From Acidobacteriota bacterium (lineage in GTDB: Bacteria > Acidobacteriota > Vicinamibacteria > Vicinamibacterales > UBA8438), in contig VXME01000063.1 of assembly GCA_009861545.1 (NCBI GenBank), positions 1 to 34,334 on the forward strand: a stretch of DNA of 34,334 bases. The letters are read 5' to 3'. The position numbers and the translations under genes were made by a program. The notes under the pieces were generated by a model. That model made no database searches. It was not told the origin of the DNA and worked only from the letters and a program-made list of their open reading frames with translations. This document shows positions 16,238 through 25,564 of the stretch, piece by piece (position 1 is the stretch's first letter; every line of letters starts with the position of its first letter).

Positions 16238-18877
16238 ATGAACCGGTTACGAAGCGGACGCGTTCGAGGGATGTCGCAGGCGGCGCTGGCGGCTGCGACG
16301 ATGATGATGGTGGTGGCAACGGGCGCGGCCGTGCCGGCGGCCGGTCAGGCGCCGGGGGAAGGCGCATACACGGCGGCCCAGGCGGAGTCGGGTCTCGCGA
16401 TCTACGAGCGCGAGTGCGCCGTCTGCCACCAGTCCAACCTGCAGGGCACCTTCGAGGCGCCGCAGCTCGCCGGGGAGAGCTTCCTGCAGTTCTGGGGAGA
16501 TCTGAGCCTGGGCGATCTCTTCGTCCGCATCAGCGGCTCGATGCCGCCGGGACAGGCGGGCTCGCTCACCAACGAGGCGTACCTGGACGTCGTGGCCTAC
16601 CTGCTGCAGGCGAACGGCGCTCCGGCGGGCGATGCGGCGTTGACACAGGCCGCGTCCATCTCCATCGGGGCGGCCGTCAACGCGGCGTCCTCGGCAGTCG
16701 CCCGGGCGGGCGGTGGCGCACCGGCGGCGGCCACGGCTGCGCTCTCCGCAGCGGCGCCATCCGCCGAGCCGGAGCCGGGCGGCGTCACCATGGCCGGCAC
16801 GGTCGAGGGCTACCGGCCGGTGACCGACGAAATGCTGCGCGACCCGGACGACGGCGACTGGCTGATGATCCGCCGCAACTACCAGGCGTGGAACTACAGC
16901 CCGCTGGCGGACATCGACCGGTCCAACGCCGGCGAGCTGGAGCTGGCCTGGGTGTGGGCGATGAACGAGGGGGGCTGGAACGCGCCCTCGCCGATCGTCC
17001 ACGACGGCGTCATGTACCTCGCGAGCATCGGTCCGGTGGTGCAGGCGCTCGACGCGGCGACCGGAGACCTCGTCTGGGAGCACGAAGTGGAGGTGGCGAC
17101 GACCGGCTACTCCGGCATGAGCCGCAACCTCGCCATCTACGAGGACAAGCTGTTCATGGCCACCCCGGACGCGCGGCTCATCGCCCTCGACGCGCGCACG
17201 GGCGAGCGGGTGTGGGACACGGTCATCGCGGACCACGCCGAGGGCTTCCGCAACACCAGCGGGCCTGTCGTCGTCGGCGGGACCCTGGTGCAGGGCCTCA
17301 GCGGGTGCGACCGGTACACGCTGGAGAGCTGCTTCATCAGCGGCTACGACGCCGACACGGGCGAGCGGCTCTGGCGCTTCAACACCGTCGCCCGCTCCGA
17401 CGAGCCGGGCGGCAACACCTGGGCGAACGTGCCGGACTACCTGCGCGGGGGCGGCGACACCTGGATCACCGGCAGCTACGACCCCGGCCTCGACCTGGTC
17501 TACTTCGGGGTGGCGCAGGCCAAGCCGTGGGTTGCGCTCAGCCGCGGCATGACGGTGGACGACCCCGCGCTCTACACCAACTCGACCGTCGCGCTGCGGC
17601 CGGGCGACGGAGAGCTGGAGTGGCATTTTCAGCACGTGCCGGGCGAGACCCTGGACCTGGACGAGGTGTACGAGCGGGTGCTGGTGGACGTCGGCGGCCG
17701 CAAGGCGGTCTTCAGCGCCGGCAAGCACGGCATCCTCTGGAAGCTGGACCGTGAGACCGGCGAGTTCCTCGGCCACAAGGAGACCGTCTACCAGAACGTG
17801 TTCGACCATATCGATCCCGAGACCGGCGCCGTCACCTACCGCCAGGACATTGCCGACGCGCAGTTCGAGCAGCTCGTGCCCGCGTGTCCGAGCACCGCCG
17901 GCGGGAAGAACTGGCACCCGATGGGCTACCACCCGGGATCGGGGCTGCTGGTCCTGCCGCTCGCGCAGTCGTGCATGGAGCTGTCGGCCCGTGAGGTCGC
18001 CTTCGAGCTTGGCTCGGGCGGCGTCGGGATGAGCTCGCGGCCGTTCCACGAAATGCCCGGCACCGACGGCCGGCTGGGCAAGCTCGCGGCCTACGACGCC
18101 GAAACGCTGGAGGAGGTCTGGAGCATCGAGCAGCGGCCGACGTTCCTGACCGGCGTCCTCACCACCGCCGGGGGGCTGGCGTTTGCCGGGGACCTCGACC
18201 GCCGGTTCCGGGCGTTCGACGTGGAGACCGGGGACGAGCTCTGGCGCGCCCGCCTCGGGACGTCGGTGCAGGGCTTTCCGATCAGCTTCCGGGCCGGCGG
18301 CAGACAGTACGTGGCGGTGTCGACCGGCCTCGGCGGAGGCAGCCCGCGGCTGATGCCCCGCAACCTCGCCCCGGACGTGCGTCACCCGGGCAGCGGGAAC
18401 GCCCTGTACGTCTTTGCGCTTCCTGAAGTAGAGGATCCGGACGCAGCGGCGGAGGCAATCGCGCTTCCCGAGGAGGAGTCCGTGGTGGCGGAGGAGGTGC
18501 TCGCGCTCGAGAAGCGGATGGAGGAGGCGGTCCTGCACGCCGACGTGGCGTTCCTCGACGGCGTCCTCGCCGAGAACTTCACCTACACGCACGGTGACGG
18601 CTGGACCACGGGCGGCGAGATACTCGGCGTCGACACGCGGGAGGAGTGGCTCGCCTCGCTGTCCGGCCGCTATTCCATGCGGGAGGTCGATTCGCAGCAG
18701 GTGGAGGTCCACGGCGACGTGGCCATCACGATGGGGCGGCTGCGCGCCCGTAGCGGCGGGCCCGTAGCCGAACAGCGCGGCTTCAGCTTCTGGTACGTCC
18801 GCGTCTACGCCCAGCGGGAGGGCGAGTGGAAGTACCTCTCGCACCGCACGGTGCACGGTCCCGTCTACGACGACTGA
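16238..18877 (+). CDS. Quinoprotein: cytochrome c, PQQ-dehydrogenase propeller and SnoaL-like domain fusion
   Basis: The 879-residue exported protein has three parts. After a signal peptide, residues 43-125 form a c-type cytochrome (CAVCH at 60-64, likely Met ligand in SGSMPPG). Residues 180-735 form a PQQ alcohol-dehydrogenase-type propeller with [41 protein letters not shown] and [10 protein letters not shown]. Residues 760-879 are a SnoaL/DUF4440-like domain ([20 protein letters not shown] to [19 protein letters not shown]). Quinohaemoproteins usually carry the haem at the C-terminus, so this order and the added domain are unusual. It probably oxidises an alcohol or sugar in the periplasm and passes electrons to its own haem. 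A TATACT -10-like element sits at 16188-16193. Confidence 0.88.
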   Translation: MNRLRSGRVRGMSQAALAAATMMMVVATGAAVPAAGQAPGEGAYTAAQAESGLAIYERECAVCHQSNLQGTFEAPQLAGESFLQFWGDLSLGDLFVRISGSMPPGQAGSLTNEAYLDVVAYLLQANGAPAGDAALTQAASISIGAAVNAASSAVARAGGGAPAAATAALSAAAPSAEPEPGGVTMAGTVEGYRPVTDEMLRDPDDGDWLMIRRNYQAWNYSPLADIDRSNAGELELAWVWAMNEGGWNAPSPIVHDGVMYLASIGPVVQALDAATGDLVWEHEVEVATTGYSGMSRNLAIYEDKLFMATPDARLIALDARTGERVWDTVIADHAEGFRNTSGPVVVGGTLVQGLSGCDRYTLESCFISGYDADTGERLWRFNTVARSDEPGGNTWANVPDYLRGGGDTWITGSYDPGLDLVYFGVAQAKPWVALSRGMTVDDPALYTNSTVALRPGDGELEWHFQHVPGETLDLDEVYERVLVDVGGRKAVFSAGKHGILWKLDRETGEFLGHKETVYQNVFDHIDPETGAVTYRQDIADAQFEQLVPACPSTAGGKNWHPMGYHPGSGLLVLPLAQSCMELSAREVAFELGSGGVGMSSRPFHEMPGTDGRLGKLAAYDAETLEEVWSIEQRPTFLTGVLTTAGGLAFAGDLDRRFRAFDVETGDELWRARLGTSVQGFPISFRAGGRQYVAVSTGLGGGSPRLMPRNLAPDVRHPGSGNALYVFALPEVEDPDAAAEAIALPEEESVVAEEVLALEKRMEEAVLHADVAFLDGVLAENFTYTHGDGWTTGGEILGVDTREEWLASLSGRYSMREVDSQQVEVHGDVAITMGRLRARSGGPVAEQRGFSFWYVRVYAQREGEWKYLSHRTVHGPVYDD

Positions 18878-19009
18878 CCGGAAGGTCCGGCATGGCGTTG
18901 GCCGACCATCGGCATCGCGCTGGCGGTTTGGCCGTGACGGCTCGGGTTCCCTGCGTCATTCCGGTAGCTTCCGGGATATCGTAGGTGCCGATTCCAGAGG
19001 AGAATCCCG

Positions 19010-20026
19010 ATGCACGGACTCATGAAGCAATCGCCGATCCGGCCGGCGCTCGTCCTTGCGCTGGCGGTGCTGCTGCCGGCCGCGGCGCCCGCGCAGTCCT
19101 CGGACGCGCCGCGTACGCCCTGGGGCGATCCCGACCTCGGCGGGGTGTGGGACTACTGGACTTTCACGCCGCTCGAGCGGCCGGAGGAGCTGGCCGACCG
19201 GGCGACGCTGACCGTCGAGGAGGCCGCGGTGGTGGCTCAGGAGGCCAACGCGGCTGCGCTGGCGCGGGACCTCGCGGCGCCCCCGGGGGACCCCGGCGGG
19301 TACAGCCAGGCGGTCTGGACGGATCGCGCCCGTGCGACGGCGCTGACGCAGACGGCGCTGATCGTCGATCCGCCCGACGGCCGGATTCCGGCCCTCACGC
19401 CCGAGGCCGAGGCGCGCGAGGCGGCGCGGCTGGCCGCGGACGGGCAGCCGGTCCGGATCCGTGTCGGGGGCTACGGCACGGCCGGGCCGGAGGAGCGGGG
19501 GCTCGCCGAGCGCTGCCTGCTCGGTTTCAGCACCGGACCGCCGTTGCTGCCGGGCGGCTACAACAACAACGTCCAGATCTTCCAGACGCCCGATGCGGTC
19601 GTGCTGCTCATCGAGATGAACCACGATGTGCGCGTGGTGCCGCTCGACGGCCGGCCCGCCCTGGCCGACGGCATCCGCCAGTGGATGGGCAGCTCGCGCG
19701 GCCGCTGGGAGGGGGATACGCTCGTCATCGATACCCGCAACTTCACCGACCGTACCGCCAGCTTCGCGCTGACCGGTCTGGCCCTGGGCTCGGCCGGCGG
19801 CCTCCATCTGGAGGAACGGTTCACCCGCGTGGACGGCGACTCGCTGCTCTACGAGTTCACCGTCAACGATCCGGCGAGCTTCACGCGCTCGTTCAGCGGG
19901 CGGCTGCCGATGAACCACAGCGAACTGCCGCTCTACGAGTACGCCTGCCACGAAGGGAACTACGGCATGGAGAACCTGCTGCGTGGGGCGCGGGCCGAGG
20001 AGCGGAACGCGGCACAGGAACCGTGA
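19010..20026 (+). CDS. Secreted two-cysteine family protein, paralogue 1
   Basis: A 338-residue exported protein (signal peptide to about residue 29, cut after APAQ) of a family with no function I can name. Landmarks are WGDPDLGGVWDYW, TPLERPEEL, LIVDPPDGRIPALTPEAE, YNNNVQIFQTPDAVV, EMNHDVRVVPLDGRP, SRGRWEGDTLVID, EERFTRV and the ending EYACHEGNYGMENLLRGAR. The mature part contains exactly two cysteines (AERC and ACHEGNY) and two invariant histidines (EMNH, ACHE), which suggests a disulfide or metal site. Three relatives lie at 25565, 28983 and 30062. GAGGAG precedes the ATG. It stands between the quinoprotein and a convergent cold-shock gene. Confidence 0.8.
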   Translation: MHGLMKQSPIRPALVLALAVLLPAAAPAQSSDAPRTPWGDPDLGGVWDYWTFTPLERPEELADRATLTVEEAAVVAQEANAAALARDLAAPPGDPGGYSQAVWTDRARATALTQTALIVDPPDGRIPALTPEAEAREAARLAADGQPVRIRVGGYGTAGPEERGLAERCLLGFSTGPPLLPGGYNNNVQIFQTPDAVVLLIEMNHDVRVVPLDGRPALADGIRQWMGSSRGRWEGDTLVIDTRNFTDRTASFALTGLALGSAGGLHLEERFTRVDGDSLLYEFTVNDPASFTRSFSGRLPMNHSELPLYEYACHEGNYGMENLLRGARAEERNAAQEP

Positions 20027-20071
20027 GAGCGCCCGGGAGCGGACGGGCTCCGGCACACGGAGGACCGTGGC

Positions 20072-20115
20072 GGGCGGTGGGACCGCCCCCCGGCCTCGAC
20101 CGACGGCGCGCCGTC
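20072..20115. terminator. Hairpin and 14-bp palindrome between convergent genes
   Basis: GGGCGGT-GGG-ACCGCCC (20072-20088) is a perfect seven-pair stem with a three-base loop, and GACGGCGCGCCGTC (20102-20115) is a perfect 14-base palindrome touching the cold-shock stop codon. They lie between two convergent genes and probably end transcription from one or both sides, though no clear T-run follows. The core ACGGCGCGCCGT recurs at 26637-26648. Confidence 0.4.
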
Positions 20116-20320
20116 AGACGGCGACGACGTTCTCCGCGGCCGGGCCCTTCTGCCCCTGTACGACGTCGAACTCGACCCGCTGGCCCTCGGCGAGGCTCTT
20201 GTAGCCCTGCCCCTGGATGGCGGAGTGGTGCACGAAGACGTCCTTCTCGCCGTCGTCGCGGGTCAGAAAGCCGAACCCCTTGCTGTCGTTGAACCACTTG
20301 ACGGTGCCGGTTACTGCCAT
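20114..20320 (-). CDS. Cold-shock domain protein (CspA family)
   Basis: A 68-residue cold-shock protein with RNP1 (KGFGFL) and RNP2 (VFVHH), the normal family length and the usual start [15 protein letters not shown]. It binds single-stranded RNA and DNA and melts RNA secondary structure. It lies 81 bases downstream of the RRM protein gene on the same strand, so two small RNA-binding proteins are encoded side by side. Whether it is cold-induced cannot be told. Confidence 0.96.
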   Translation of the reverse strand: MAVTGTVKWFNDSKGFGFLTRDDGEKDVFVHHSAIQGQGYKSLAEGQRVEFDVVQGQKGPAAENVVAV

Positions 20321-20401
20321 GTTGCGTACTCCAGACTGCTTGAACGATGTGAACGGTGTTGATTGTGCACTGACGGTGGTGGGTGACGTTGGGCGCGACG
20401 G

Positions 20402-20806
20402 CTAGAAGCCGCGCTTGCGGCCGCGCACGCCGCGGCGGCTGCCCTTCGGCCGGGAGGACTTCGGCGGCCGGTCGGGGCCCCACCCCGGCCGACTGTCCGC
20501 TCCGCCGCCGCCGGGACCTCCGCCCTCGTCCCAGCCGCCGCCGAACGACGGTCGGGGGGCGCGCTCGCGGGCCTCGCTGACCCGCAACGTCCGCCCGCCG
20601 AGCTCGACGCCGTCGAGCTCCTGAATCGCTTTCGACACGAGATCGGAGTCGCTGAACTCCACGAAAGCGAAGCCGCGGGGCCGGTCGGTGGCGCGGTCCA
20701 CCGGCAGGACGACATCGACGACCTGGCCGACTCTGGAGAACGCGGTCTCCAGTTCCTCCCGGGACGTCTCGTAGCTCAGGTTGCCGACGAAGACTCTGGA
20801 AGAGAT
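20402..20806 (-). CDS. RRM-domain RNA-binding protein with apparent ATC start codon
   Basis: A 134-residue protein: one RRM (RNP2 VFVGNL at 5-10, RNP1 RGFAFVEF at about 44-51), then a Gly/Arg-rich basic tail ending GRKRGF, like bacterial RbpA/glycine-rich RNA-binding proteins. A perfect AGGAGG (20818-20813) is followed six bases later by ATC TCT TCC AGA, exactly where relatives have ATG (M-S-S-R). No in-frame ATG, GTG or TTG exists between the Shine-Dalgarno and the RRM core, and the frame upstream is a non-homologous extension. I therefore place the start at the ATC, as in infC-type rare starts, unless the base is a sequencing error. Low expression or autoregulation would be expected. Confidence 0.8.
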   Translation of the reverse strand: MSSRVFVGNLSYETSREELETAFSRVGQVVDVVLPVDRATDRPRGFAFVEFSDSDLVSKAIQELDGVELGGRTLRVSEARERAPRPSFGGGWDEGGGPGGGGADSRPGWGPDRPPKSSRPKGSRRGVRGRKRGF

Positions 20807-21215
20807 GGCGATCCTCCTGACAGATTGACGGCGTCGTGTGCGCTCGCCGGTCGGGGACGAAGCGCGCTGCTCAGCGCTCGCCGTGAGGAGAATCGGGTTT
20901 ACAGGCTCGATCGGCTCGCAACGTGCCAAAGCAGGACGACGCACGGGTAGACGTCCAACACGCCGACCGTCTGTCAAGATACCCGAGCGCCGGCCGTGTG
21001 GCAAGTACCGGCGCCTGCACGAAGCGCGGACCGCCCGGCACGCGGGCCGGCAGCATGATGACGGCGGCGATCCGGCCCGGCACGCCGCCGACCCTGGCGC
21101 GAGACTCCTGGGCACCTATACTCTCCACGAGGGCTGACCGCGGCGCGCGCGGAGCCGTTCCGGACCGGGCGGGTGCGGCAGTGGCGCCGGCGTGGGGACA
21201 CGGCAAGGAGTCGAC
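20807..21215. other. Divergent intergenic region of about 400 bases, no gene seen
   Basis: This gap separates the RRM gene (minus) from the coiled-coil gene (plus). It holds the AGGAGG of the RRM gene (20813-20818), a consensus -35 hexamer TTGACA on the minus strand (20977-20972) without a good -10, and the plus-strand promoter listed at 21094-21122. No convincing coding frame or RNA gene was found. A long structured leader for the RNA-binding protein is possible. Confidence 0.4.
21094..21122 (+). promoter_or_regulatory. Possible promoter for the coiled-coil/DUF1232 pair
   Basis: CTGGCG (21094-21099) and TATACT (21117-21122) are 17 bases apart, about 95 bases before the GTG at 21216. The -10 matches 5 of 6 bases, the -35 only 3 of 6. 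Confidence 0.3.
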
Positions 21216-21521
21216 GTGACGGACGGAGCACCGAAGAGCGCTTACGAGCTCGCAATGGAGAAACTGAAGCGGCAGGACGAGGCCGCCGGCGTCGAGTCGG
21301 TCGAGCTGTCGCCGGCGCAGATCGAGGCGATCGCCGAGGCCCGGCGCACCTGGGAGGCGCGGGTCGCCGAGTGCCGCATCCTGCACCAGTCTGCCGTGGC
21401 GGGCGCCGCCGACGTGCAGGCGCTCCAGGAGATCGAGGCGAACCACCGGCGGGACCTCGCCCGTTTCGCCTCGGATCGCGACAGGCGGATCGAGCGGATC
21501 CGCCGCGGCGAGACGAGCTGA
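21216..21521 (+). CDS. Small coiled-coil protein of unknown function
   Basis: A 101-residue, strongly charged, helical protein with no hydrophobic segment. Residues from about 30 to the end (AQIEAIAEARRTWEARVAE, ALQEIEANHRRDLARF) look like a continuous coiled coil. The GTG at 21216 is preceded by AAGGAG with five-base spacing, which fixes the start. The DUF1232 gene begins 16 bases after its stop, so they form one unit. No family recognised. Confidence 0.65.
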   Translation: MTDGAPKSAYELAMEKLKRQDEAAGVESVELSPAQIEAIAEARRTWEARVAECRILHQSAVAGAADVQALQEIEANHRRDLARFASDRDRRIERIRRGETS

Positions 21522-21537
21522 TCGAGGCGCGGCGAGC

Positions 21538-21849
21538 GTGAAGAGAATCCTGTTCGCGAGGTCCCGACTGCGGTGGACCAACTGGGTTCGAGCCCTGCTC
21601 CGCGACGCGCGGGCGCTCCGGCTCGTGCTGCGCGACCCGCGCACGCCGTGGTACACGCGGTGGTTCGTCACCGGGACGCTGCTGTACATCGTCAGCTCCG
21701 GAGACCTGATCCCGAGCTTCCTCCCGATTCTGCGCGATATCGACGAGCTGTTCATCATCCCCGTCGCCCTCCGGCTCGCGATCGGGATCGTGCCTCGCGA
21801 GATCATGGCCGACTGCCGGAGGCGCGCGCTCATTCTTCATCCGCCGTGA
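21538..21849 (+). CDS. DUF1232 (YkvA-like) membrane protein
   Basis: A 103-residue protein with the DUF1232 core TPWYTRWFVTGTLLYIVSS followed by GDLIPSFLPILRDIDEL, then a hydrophobic ALRLAIGIVP stretch. These small inner-membrane proteins have no established biochemical role. The start is GTG at 21538 with GGCGAG upstream, which is weak. It directly follows the coiled-coil gene. The 3' end converges on the phosphatase gene. Confidence 0.8.
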   Translation: MKRILFARSRLRWTNWVRALLRDARALRLVLRDPRTPWYTRWFVTGTLLYIVSSGDLIPSFLPILRDIDELFIIPVALRLAIGIVPREIMADCRRRALILHPP

Positions 21850-21907
21850 CGAGCGGGGCGTTCGCCGGGCCGGGAGGGCGGAGAGGCGGCGAGCCGGGCC
21901 GCCGGCG

Positions 21908-23314
21908 TCAGTCCGGGATGTCGAGGACCACGAGCGTGAGGTCGTCGTCGAGCCTGAGATCGCCCTTCCCGATCCAGGCGGTCAGCCGCGCCAGCACCCG
22001 GTCCGCCCACACTTCCGCCGAGAACGAGCCCTCGTCGAGCAGCAGGCGGCGCAGCCGGAGCGGCGAGAAGAGCTTGCCGTCGGGGGAGGCCGCCTCCACC
22101 ACGCCGGTGCTGTACAGCACCAGGCGGTCGCCGGGCTCGAGCGAGAGCTCGGTCGTGGCGTATTCCTCGCCGGGGAGCAGCCCGAGCCAGGGCCCGCGAC
22201 TTCCCACTTCTTCCGCCTTCCGGTGGTCCCGCGAGAGCAACAGAGGAGGCACGTGTCCGGCGTTGGCGAGGGAGACGCGGCGGGCCGCCATGTCGACGTA
22301 GGCGTAGATGGCGGTGACGTAGGACTCGTCGAGCTGCCCGTACAGGTAGCGGTTCATCCCGGCCAGCACCTCCGCGGGACGATCCGCCAGGTGCACCTGC
22401 GACGCGGCCCCGGTCTTCACCATCGACGAGACGAGCGTCGCGGGCACGCCGTGCCCGCCGACGCCGGCCACCATGACGCCGAAGCGCTGGTGGTCGACCG
22501 GCAGGAAGTCGTACAGGTCGCCGCCGACCGCCTCGGCCGGAATGTCGCGTACGGCGCACGCCCCTTCCGGCAGGCGCAGGAAGGCCCGGGGCAGCAGGGA
22601 CTGCTGTATCCGCTTCACTTGCCGGGCTACCTGCAGCTCCGCGTCGAGCGCGGCGAGCCGCAACTCGTTGTTCATCGTCCGCCGCACCAGCCCGTAGCCG
22701 AGACACCCGATCCAGATCAGGGCGCCCAGCGGCTGGAGGCTGACGTTCCAACGAAACGCCTCCAGGTGGACGAGCGCGTCGTGGACGATGGTCGCGACGA
22801 GCAGGAGCGTGCTGGCCAGGAAGGCGTGGTCTTCGGGGCTGGTGCGCATCCGGCCGATGACGATGTGCAGCAGAAGCACGAGCATCCAGACGATCACCAG
22901 CAGAAGATGGATGGTCAGCGCCGAGGCCGGCGTGCCGGTGGCGACGTCGACGCCGGCGGCCACGACCGCGAACGCCAGATGGAGCTGCCAGATCCTGCGA
23001 AACCCGGAGTACAGGCCCGCACCCCAGTAGTGCTCCACGAACAAGAACGACACGACCGGCTGGAAGTACAGACAGATCGGCCACGTGTGGTCCCAGACGA
23101 TCGCCGGGACCGGGGTGGCGGAGCGAAAGGACGCGAGGTCCGCAAGAACCCGGAGCCCGTAGATGCACAGCCCCGCGCCGAACGCGGGCACGGCCGGATG
23201 GCGGCGGGATCGGAGAAGGACCGAGAGTACGAGCACCCCCAGGCCGTTGGCGAGCAGCACGGCGCCGAAAGCGAGCGGGATGACCTCGGCCGCGGGCTCA
23301 CTCGCGGGGGGCAT
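21908..23314 (-). CDS. Membrane SpoIIE/RsbU-type PP2C phosphatase with two lost metal aspartates
   Basis: A 468-residue protein: six or seven transmembrane helices (about 10-210), a linker coiled coil (NNELRLAALDAELQVARQVKRIQQSLLP) and a SpoIIE-type PP2C domain. Such proteins dephosphorylate anti-anti-sigma factors in partner-switching stress responses. Asp266 (AVGGDLYDF), NAGHVPP (351-357) and the terminal DDDLTLVVLD are present. The canonical GDVSGHG reads AGVGGHG (Gly284 for Asp) and the canonical TDG in LLLYTDGLTEA reads STG (Thr403 for Asp). Two of the four expected metal ligands are therefore missing, so activity is doubtful. The ATG at 23314 follows GGAGGGG. It lies 70 bases after htpG on the same strand. 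Confidence 0.85.
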   Translation of the reverse strand: MPPASEPAAEVIPLAFGAVLLANGLGVLVLSVLLRSRRHPAVPAFGAGLCIYGLRVLADLASFRSATPVPAIVWDHTWPICLYFQPVVSFLFVEHYWGAGLYSGFRRIWQLHLAFAVVAAGVDVATGTPASALTIHLLLVIVWMLVLLLHIVIGRMRTSPEDHAFLASTLLLVATIVHDALVHLEAFRWNVSLQPLGALIWIGCLGYGLVRRTMNNELRLAALDAELQVARQVKRIQQSLLPRAFLRLPEGACAVRDIPAEAVGGDLYDFLPVDHQRFGVMVAGVGGHGVPATLVSSMVKTGAASQVHLADRPAEVLAGMNRYLYGQLDESYVTAIYAYVDMAARRVSLANAGHVPPLLLSRDHRKAEEVGSRGPWLGLLPGEEYATTELSLEPGDRLVLYSTGVVEAASPDGKLFSPLRLRRLLLDEGSFSAEVWADRVLARLTAWIGKGDLRLDDDLTLVVLDIPD

Positions 23315-23384
23315 CACCCCTCCGGGGCGCAACGGTGCGCGAGCGGCGACGCATCGTCCGGCGCGGTGGCATCGCTCTGGCGGT

Positions 23385-25328
23385 TCAGCCTCCCGGCGTC
23401 CAGATCCGGGACTTCGGCTCGCCGGCCATCGCCAGCATCAGCTCGTTGAGCCGCTTGACGAATCCCGCCGGGTCGTCGAGGTGGCCGCCCTCGGCGAGCA
23501 TGGCCTGGTCGAACAGGATGTGGCTCCAGTCCTTGAACCGCGCGTCGTCCGCCTCGTCCTTCAGTCGCGCCACGATCGGGTGCTCGGGATTGATCTCGAG
23601 TACGAGGGGCACGTTCGGCACGGCCTGGCCGGCCGCCCGCAGGACCCGCTCGAGGTTGGCGCTCATGCCGTCCTGCTCGGTCACCAGGCAGGCGGGCGAG
23701 TCCACCAGCCGGTGCGTCAGGCGCACTTCCCTCGCCTTGTCGCCGAGGGCCTTCCCGATGCGCTCGACGACCGGCTTCATGTCCGCTTCGGTCTCTTCCT
23801 TCTGCTGCGCCTCCTCCTCGCTGTCGGCGAGATTGCCGAGATCGAGATCGCCCTTCGTCACCGACTGCAGCGACTTGCCGTCGAACGCGGGCATGTGCGC
23901 CATCACCCATTCGTCGACCCGGTCGTGCAGCAGCAGGACCTCGATGCCCTTCTTGCGGAACACCTCCAGGTGCGGGCTGTTCCGCGCGGCGGCGAAGCTG
24001 TCCGCGGTGACGTAGTAGATCTTCTCCTGGCCGTCCTGCATGCGCGTCACGTAGTCGGCGAGCGAGACGCTCTGCTCGGCGCTGTTCCGGTGGGTGGAGG
24101 CGAAGCGCAGCAGCTTGCCGAGCCGCTCCTGGTTTCCCATGTCCTCGCCGATGCCCTCCTTGAGGACGCGGCCGAACTCGCGCCAGAAGTCGGCGTACTT
24201 GTCCGGCTCGTTCTCCGCCAGCTCCCCGAGCAGGCCGAGGACCCGCTTGACGGCGGCGTTGCGGATGGCCTCGACGTCGCGGGAGTGCTGGAGGATCTCG
24301 CGCGAGATGTTCAGGGGAAGGTCGTTGGAGTCGATCAGCCCGCGGACGAAGCGGAGGTAGCCCGGCATGAGCTCCTTGGCCCCGTCCATGATGAAGACGC
24401 GCCGGACGTAGAGCTTGATGCCGTGGCGTTGCTCGCGGTCCCAGAGATCGAACGGCGCCCGCCGCGGGATGTAGAGCAGGAGGGTGTACTCCTGCCGCCC
24501 CTCGACGCGCGCGTGGGTGTGCGCCAGCGGCACGTCGAAGTCGTGCGCGACGTGCTTGTAGAACTCGTCGTACTGCTCCTTCGAGATCTCCGTCTTCGGC
24601 CGCGCCCAGAGCGCCGACGCCTGGTTGACCTTCTCGGTGGTCTCGACGTCGCCGGTGTCCGCCTGCCTGCCGGGGACCTCCTCCTTCTTCATCAGGATCG
24701 GAATGGTGATGTGGTCGGAGTACTTCTGCACGATCGCCCGCAGCGCGGGGCTGGAGAGCAGCTCGTCCTCGCCGTCACGCAGGTGCAGGACGACCTCCGT
24801 GCCGCGCGCTTCTCGGGAGACGGCTTCGAGGGAGTACTCGCCCTCGCCGCCGCTCTCCCAGCGCACCGCCTCCCCGGCGCCGAGTCCGGCCCGGCGGGTC
24901 GTCAGCGTGACGCGGTCGGCGACGATGAACGACGAGTAGAAGCCGACGCCGAACTGTCCGATGAGCTGCGCGTCCTGCGTCTGGTCGCCGGTGAGCTGCG
25001 CGACGAACTCGCGGGTGCCCGACTTGGCGATGGTCCCGATGTTGTCGATCACTTCCTGGCGCGACATGCCGACGCCGTTGTCGGTGACCGTGATCGTGCG
25101 GGTGGTCGGGTCGACTTCGACCTCGACCGCCAGGTCGGGGTTCTCCTCGAGCAGAGCCGCCTCGGTCAGCGCTTCGAAGCGCAGCTTGTCGCACGCGTCC
25201 GATGCGTTCGAGATGAGCTCGCGGAGAAATATCTCCTTGTTCGAGTAGAGAGAGTGGATCATCAGATCGAGGAGCTGGCGGGCCTCGGTCTGGAATTCGT
25301 GGGTCGTCCTGGTCGATGTCTCCGACAC
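23385..25328 (-). CDS. htpG: Hsp90-family chaperone HtpG
   Basis: A 647-residue, full-length bacterial Hsp90. The N-terminal GHKL ATPase shows [41 protein letters not shown] and [13 protein letters not shown]. The middle domain has [25 protein letters not shown], and the C-terminal dimerisation part ends near [10 protein letters not shown]. It is an ATP-dependent cytosolic chaperone for stress-sensitive clients. The start is taken as GTG at 25328 because GAGGAG lies seven bases upstream; an in-frame TTG at 25361 lacks one. It is probably co-transcribed with the PP2C gene downstream. A CIRCE-like repeat lies in its upstream region. Confidence 0.97.
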   Translation of the reverse strand: MSETSTRTTHEFQTEARQLLDLMIHSLYSNKEIFLRELISNASDACDKLRFEALTEAALLEENPDLAVEVEVDPTTRTITVTDNGVGMSRQEVIDNIGTIAKSGTREFVAQLTGDQTQDAQLIGQFGVGFYSSFIVADRVTLTTRRAGLGAGEAVRWESGGEGEYSLEAVSREARGTEVVLHLRDGEDELLSSPALRAIVQKYSDHITIPILMKKEEVPGRQADTGDVETTEKVNQASALWARPKTEISKEQYDEFYKHVAHDFDVPLAHTHARVEGRQEYTLLLYIPRRAPFDLWDREQRHGIKLYVRRVFIMDGAKELMPGYLRFVRGLIDSNDLPLNISREILQHSRDVEAIRNAAVKRVLGLLGELAENEPDKYADFWREFGRVLKEGIGEDMGNQERLGKLLRFASTHRNSAEQSVSLADYVTRMQDGQEKIYYVTADSFAAARNSPHLEVFRKKGIEVLLLHDRVDEWVMAHMPAFDGKSLQSVTKGDLDLGNLADSEEEAQQKEETEADMKPVVERIGKALGDKAREVRLTHRLVDSPACLVTEQDGMSANLERVLRAAGQAVPNVPLVLEINPEHPIVARLKDEADDARFKDWSHILFDQAMLAEGGHLDDPAGFVKRLNELMLAMAGEPKSRIWTPGG

Positions 25329-25371
25329 GGTACTGCTCCTCGGTCTTCGCGTGGTATCCAACCAGAAAATG

Positions 25372-25420
25372 TAGCACGGGACGTGCGATAGACGCCGGCC
25401 GGGAGCGAACCACCGTGCTA
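25372..25420 (-). promoter_or_regulatory. Long-spaced inverted repeat upstream of htpG, CIRCE-like arms
   Basis: TAGCACGG (25372-25379) and CCGTGCTA (25413-25420) are perfect eight-base inverted arms 33 bases apart. The cores TAGCAC and GTGCTA are those of the HrcA operator CIRCE, but true CIRCE has a nine-base spacer. One arm overlaps a minus-strand TACATT -10-like element. Possible heat-shock control of htpG; unproven. Confidence 0.3.
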
Positions 25421-25564
25421 TTCTGCGGGCCGGGAGTTCCGGCGGACCGGGGTGCCGGTCCTGTTAGCCTGCGGCGACCGCGCCGCGGACTTCTACCGGG
25501 ACGGGAGCGTAGCGCAGCGTAACCGGTAGGCCCGGAGCCGAACGGCCGGGCAGGAGGAATCGAG

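Noticed and set aside
14953-17754. Long plus-strand open frame spanning the enolase-type and quinoprotein genes
   Set aside because: It is antisense to one well-supported gene and out of frame with the other, with no recognisable domain.
16247-18856. Very long open frame antisense to the quinoprotein gene
   Set aside because: Its translation is low-complexity Arg/Val/Asp-rich without motifs, an effect of GC-rich codon use in the real gene, which has clear domains.
18878-18890. CCGGA-AGG-TCCGG hairpin right after the quinoprotein stop
   Set aside because: Five pairs and no T-run; common by chance at this GC content.
20942-20977. Consensus TTGACA on the minus strand upstream of the RRM gene as a full promoter
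   Set aside because: No acceptable -10 hexamer at 16-18 bases (only ACGTCT), so it was kept only as a note in the intergenic entry.
20402-21115. Longer version of the RRM protein starting at an upstream ATG (21115)
   Set aside because: It adds about 100 non-homologous residues and ignores the perfect AGGAGG right before the RRM.
25503-25560. tRNA-like string GGGAGCGTAGCGCAGCGTAACC
   Set aside because: It resembles a tRNA 5' half, but no anticodon arm or T-arm with GGTTCRA follows, and it lies in the leader of a protein gene.
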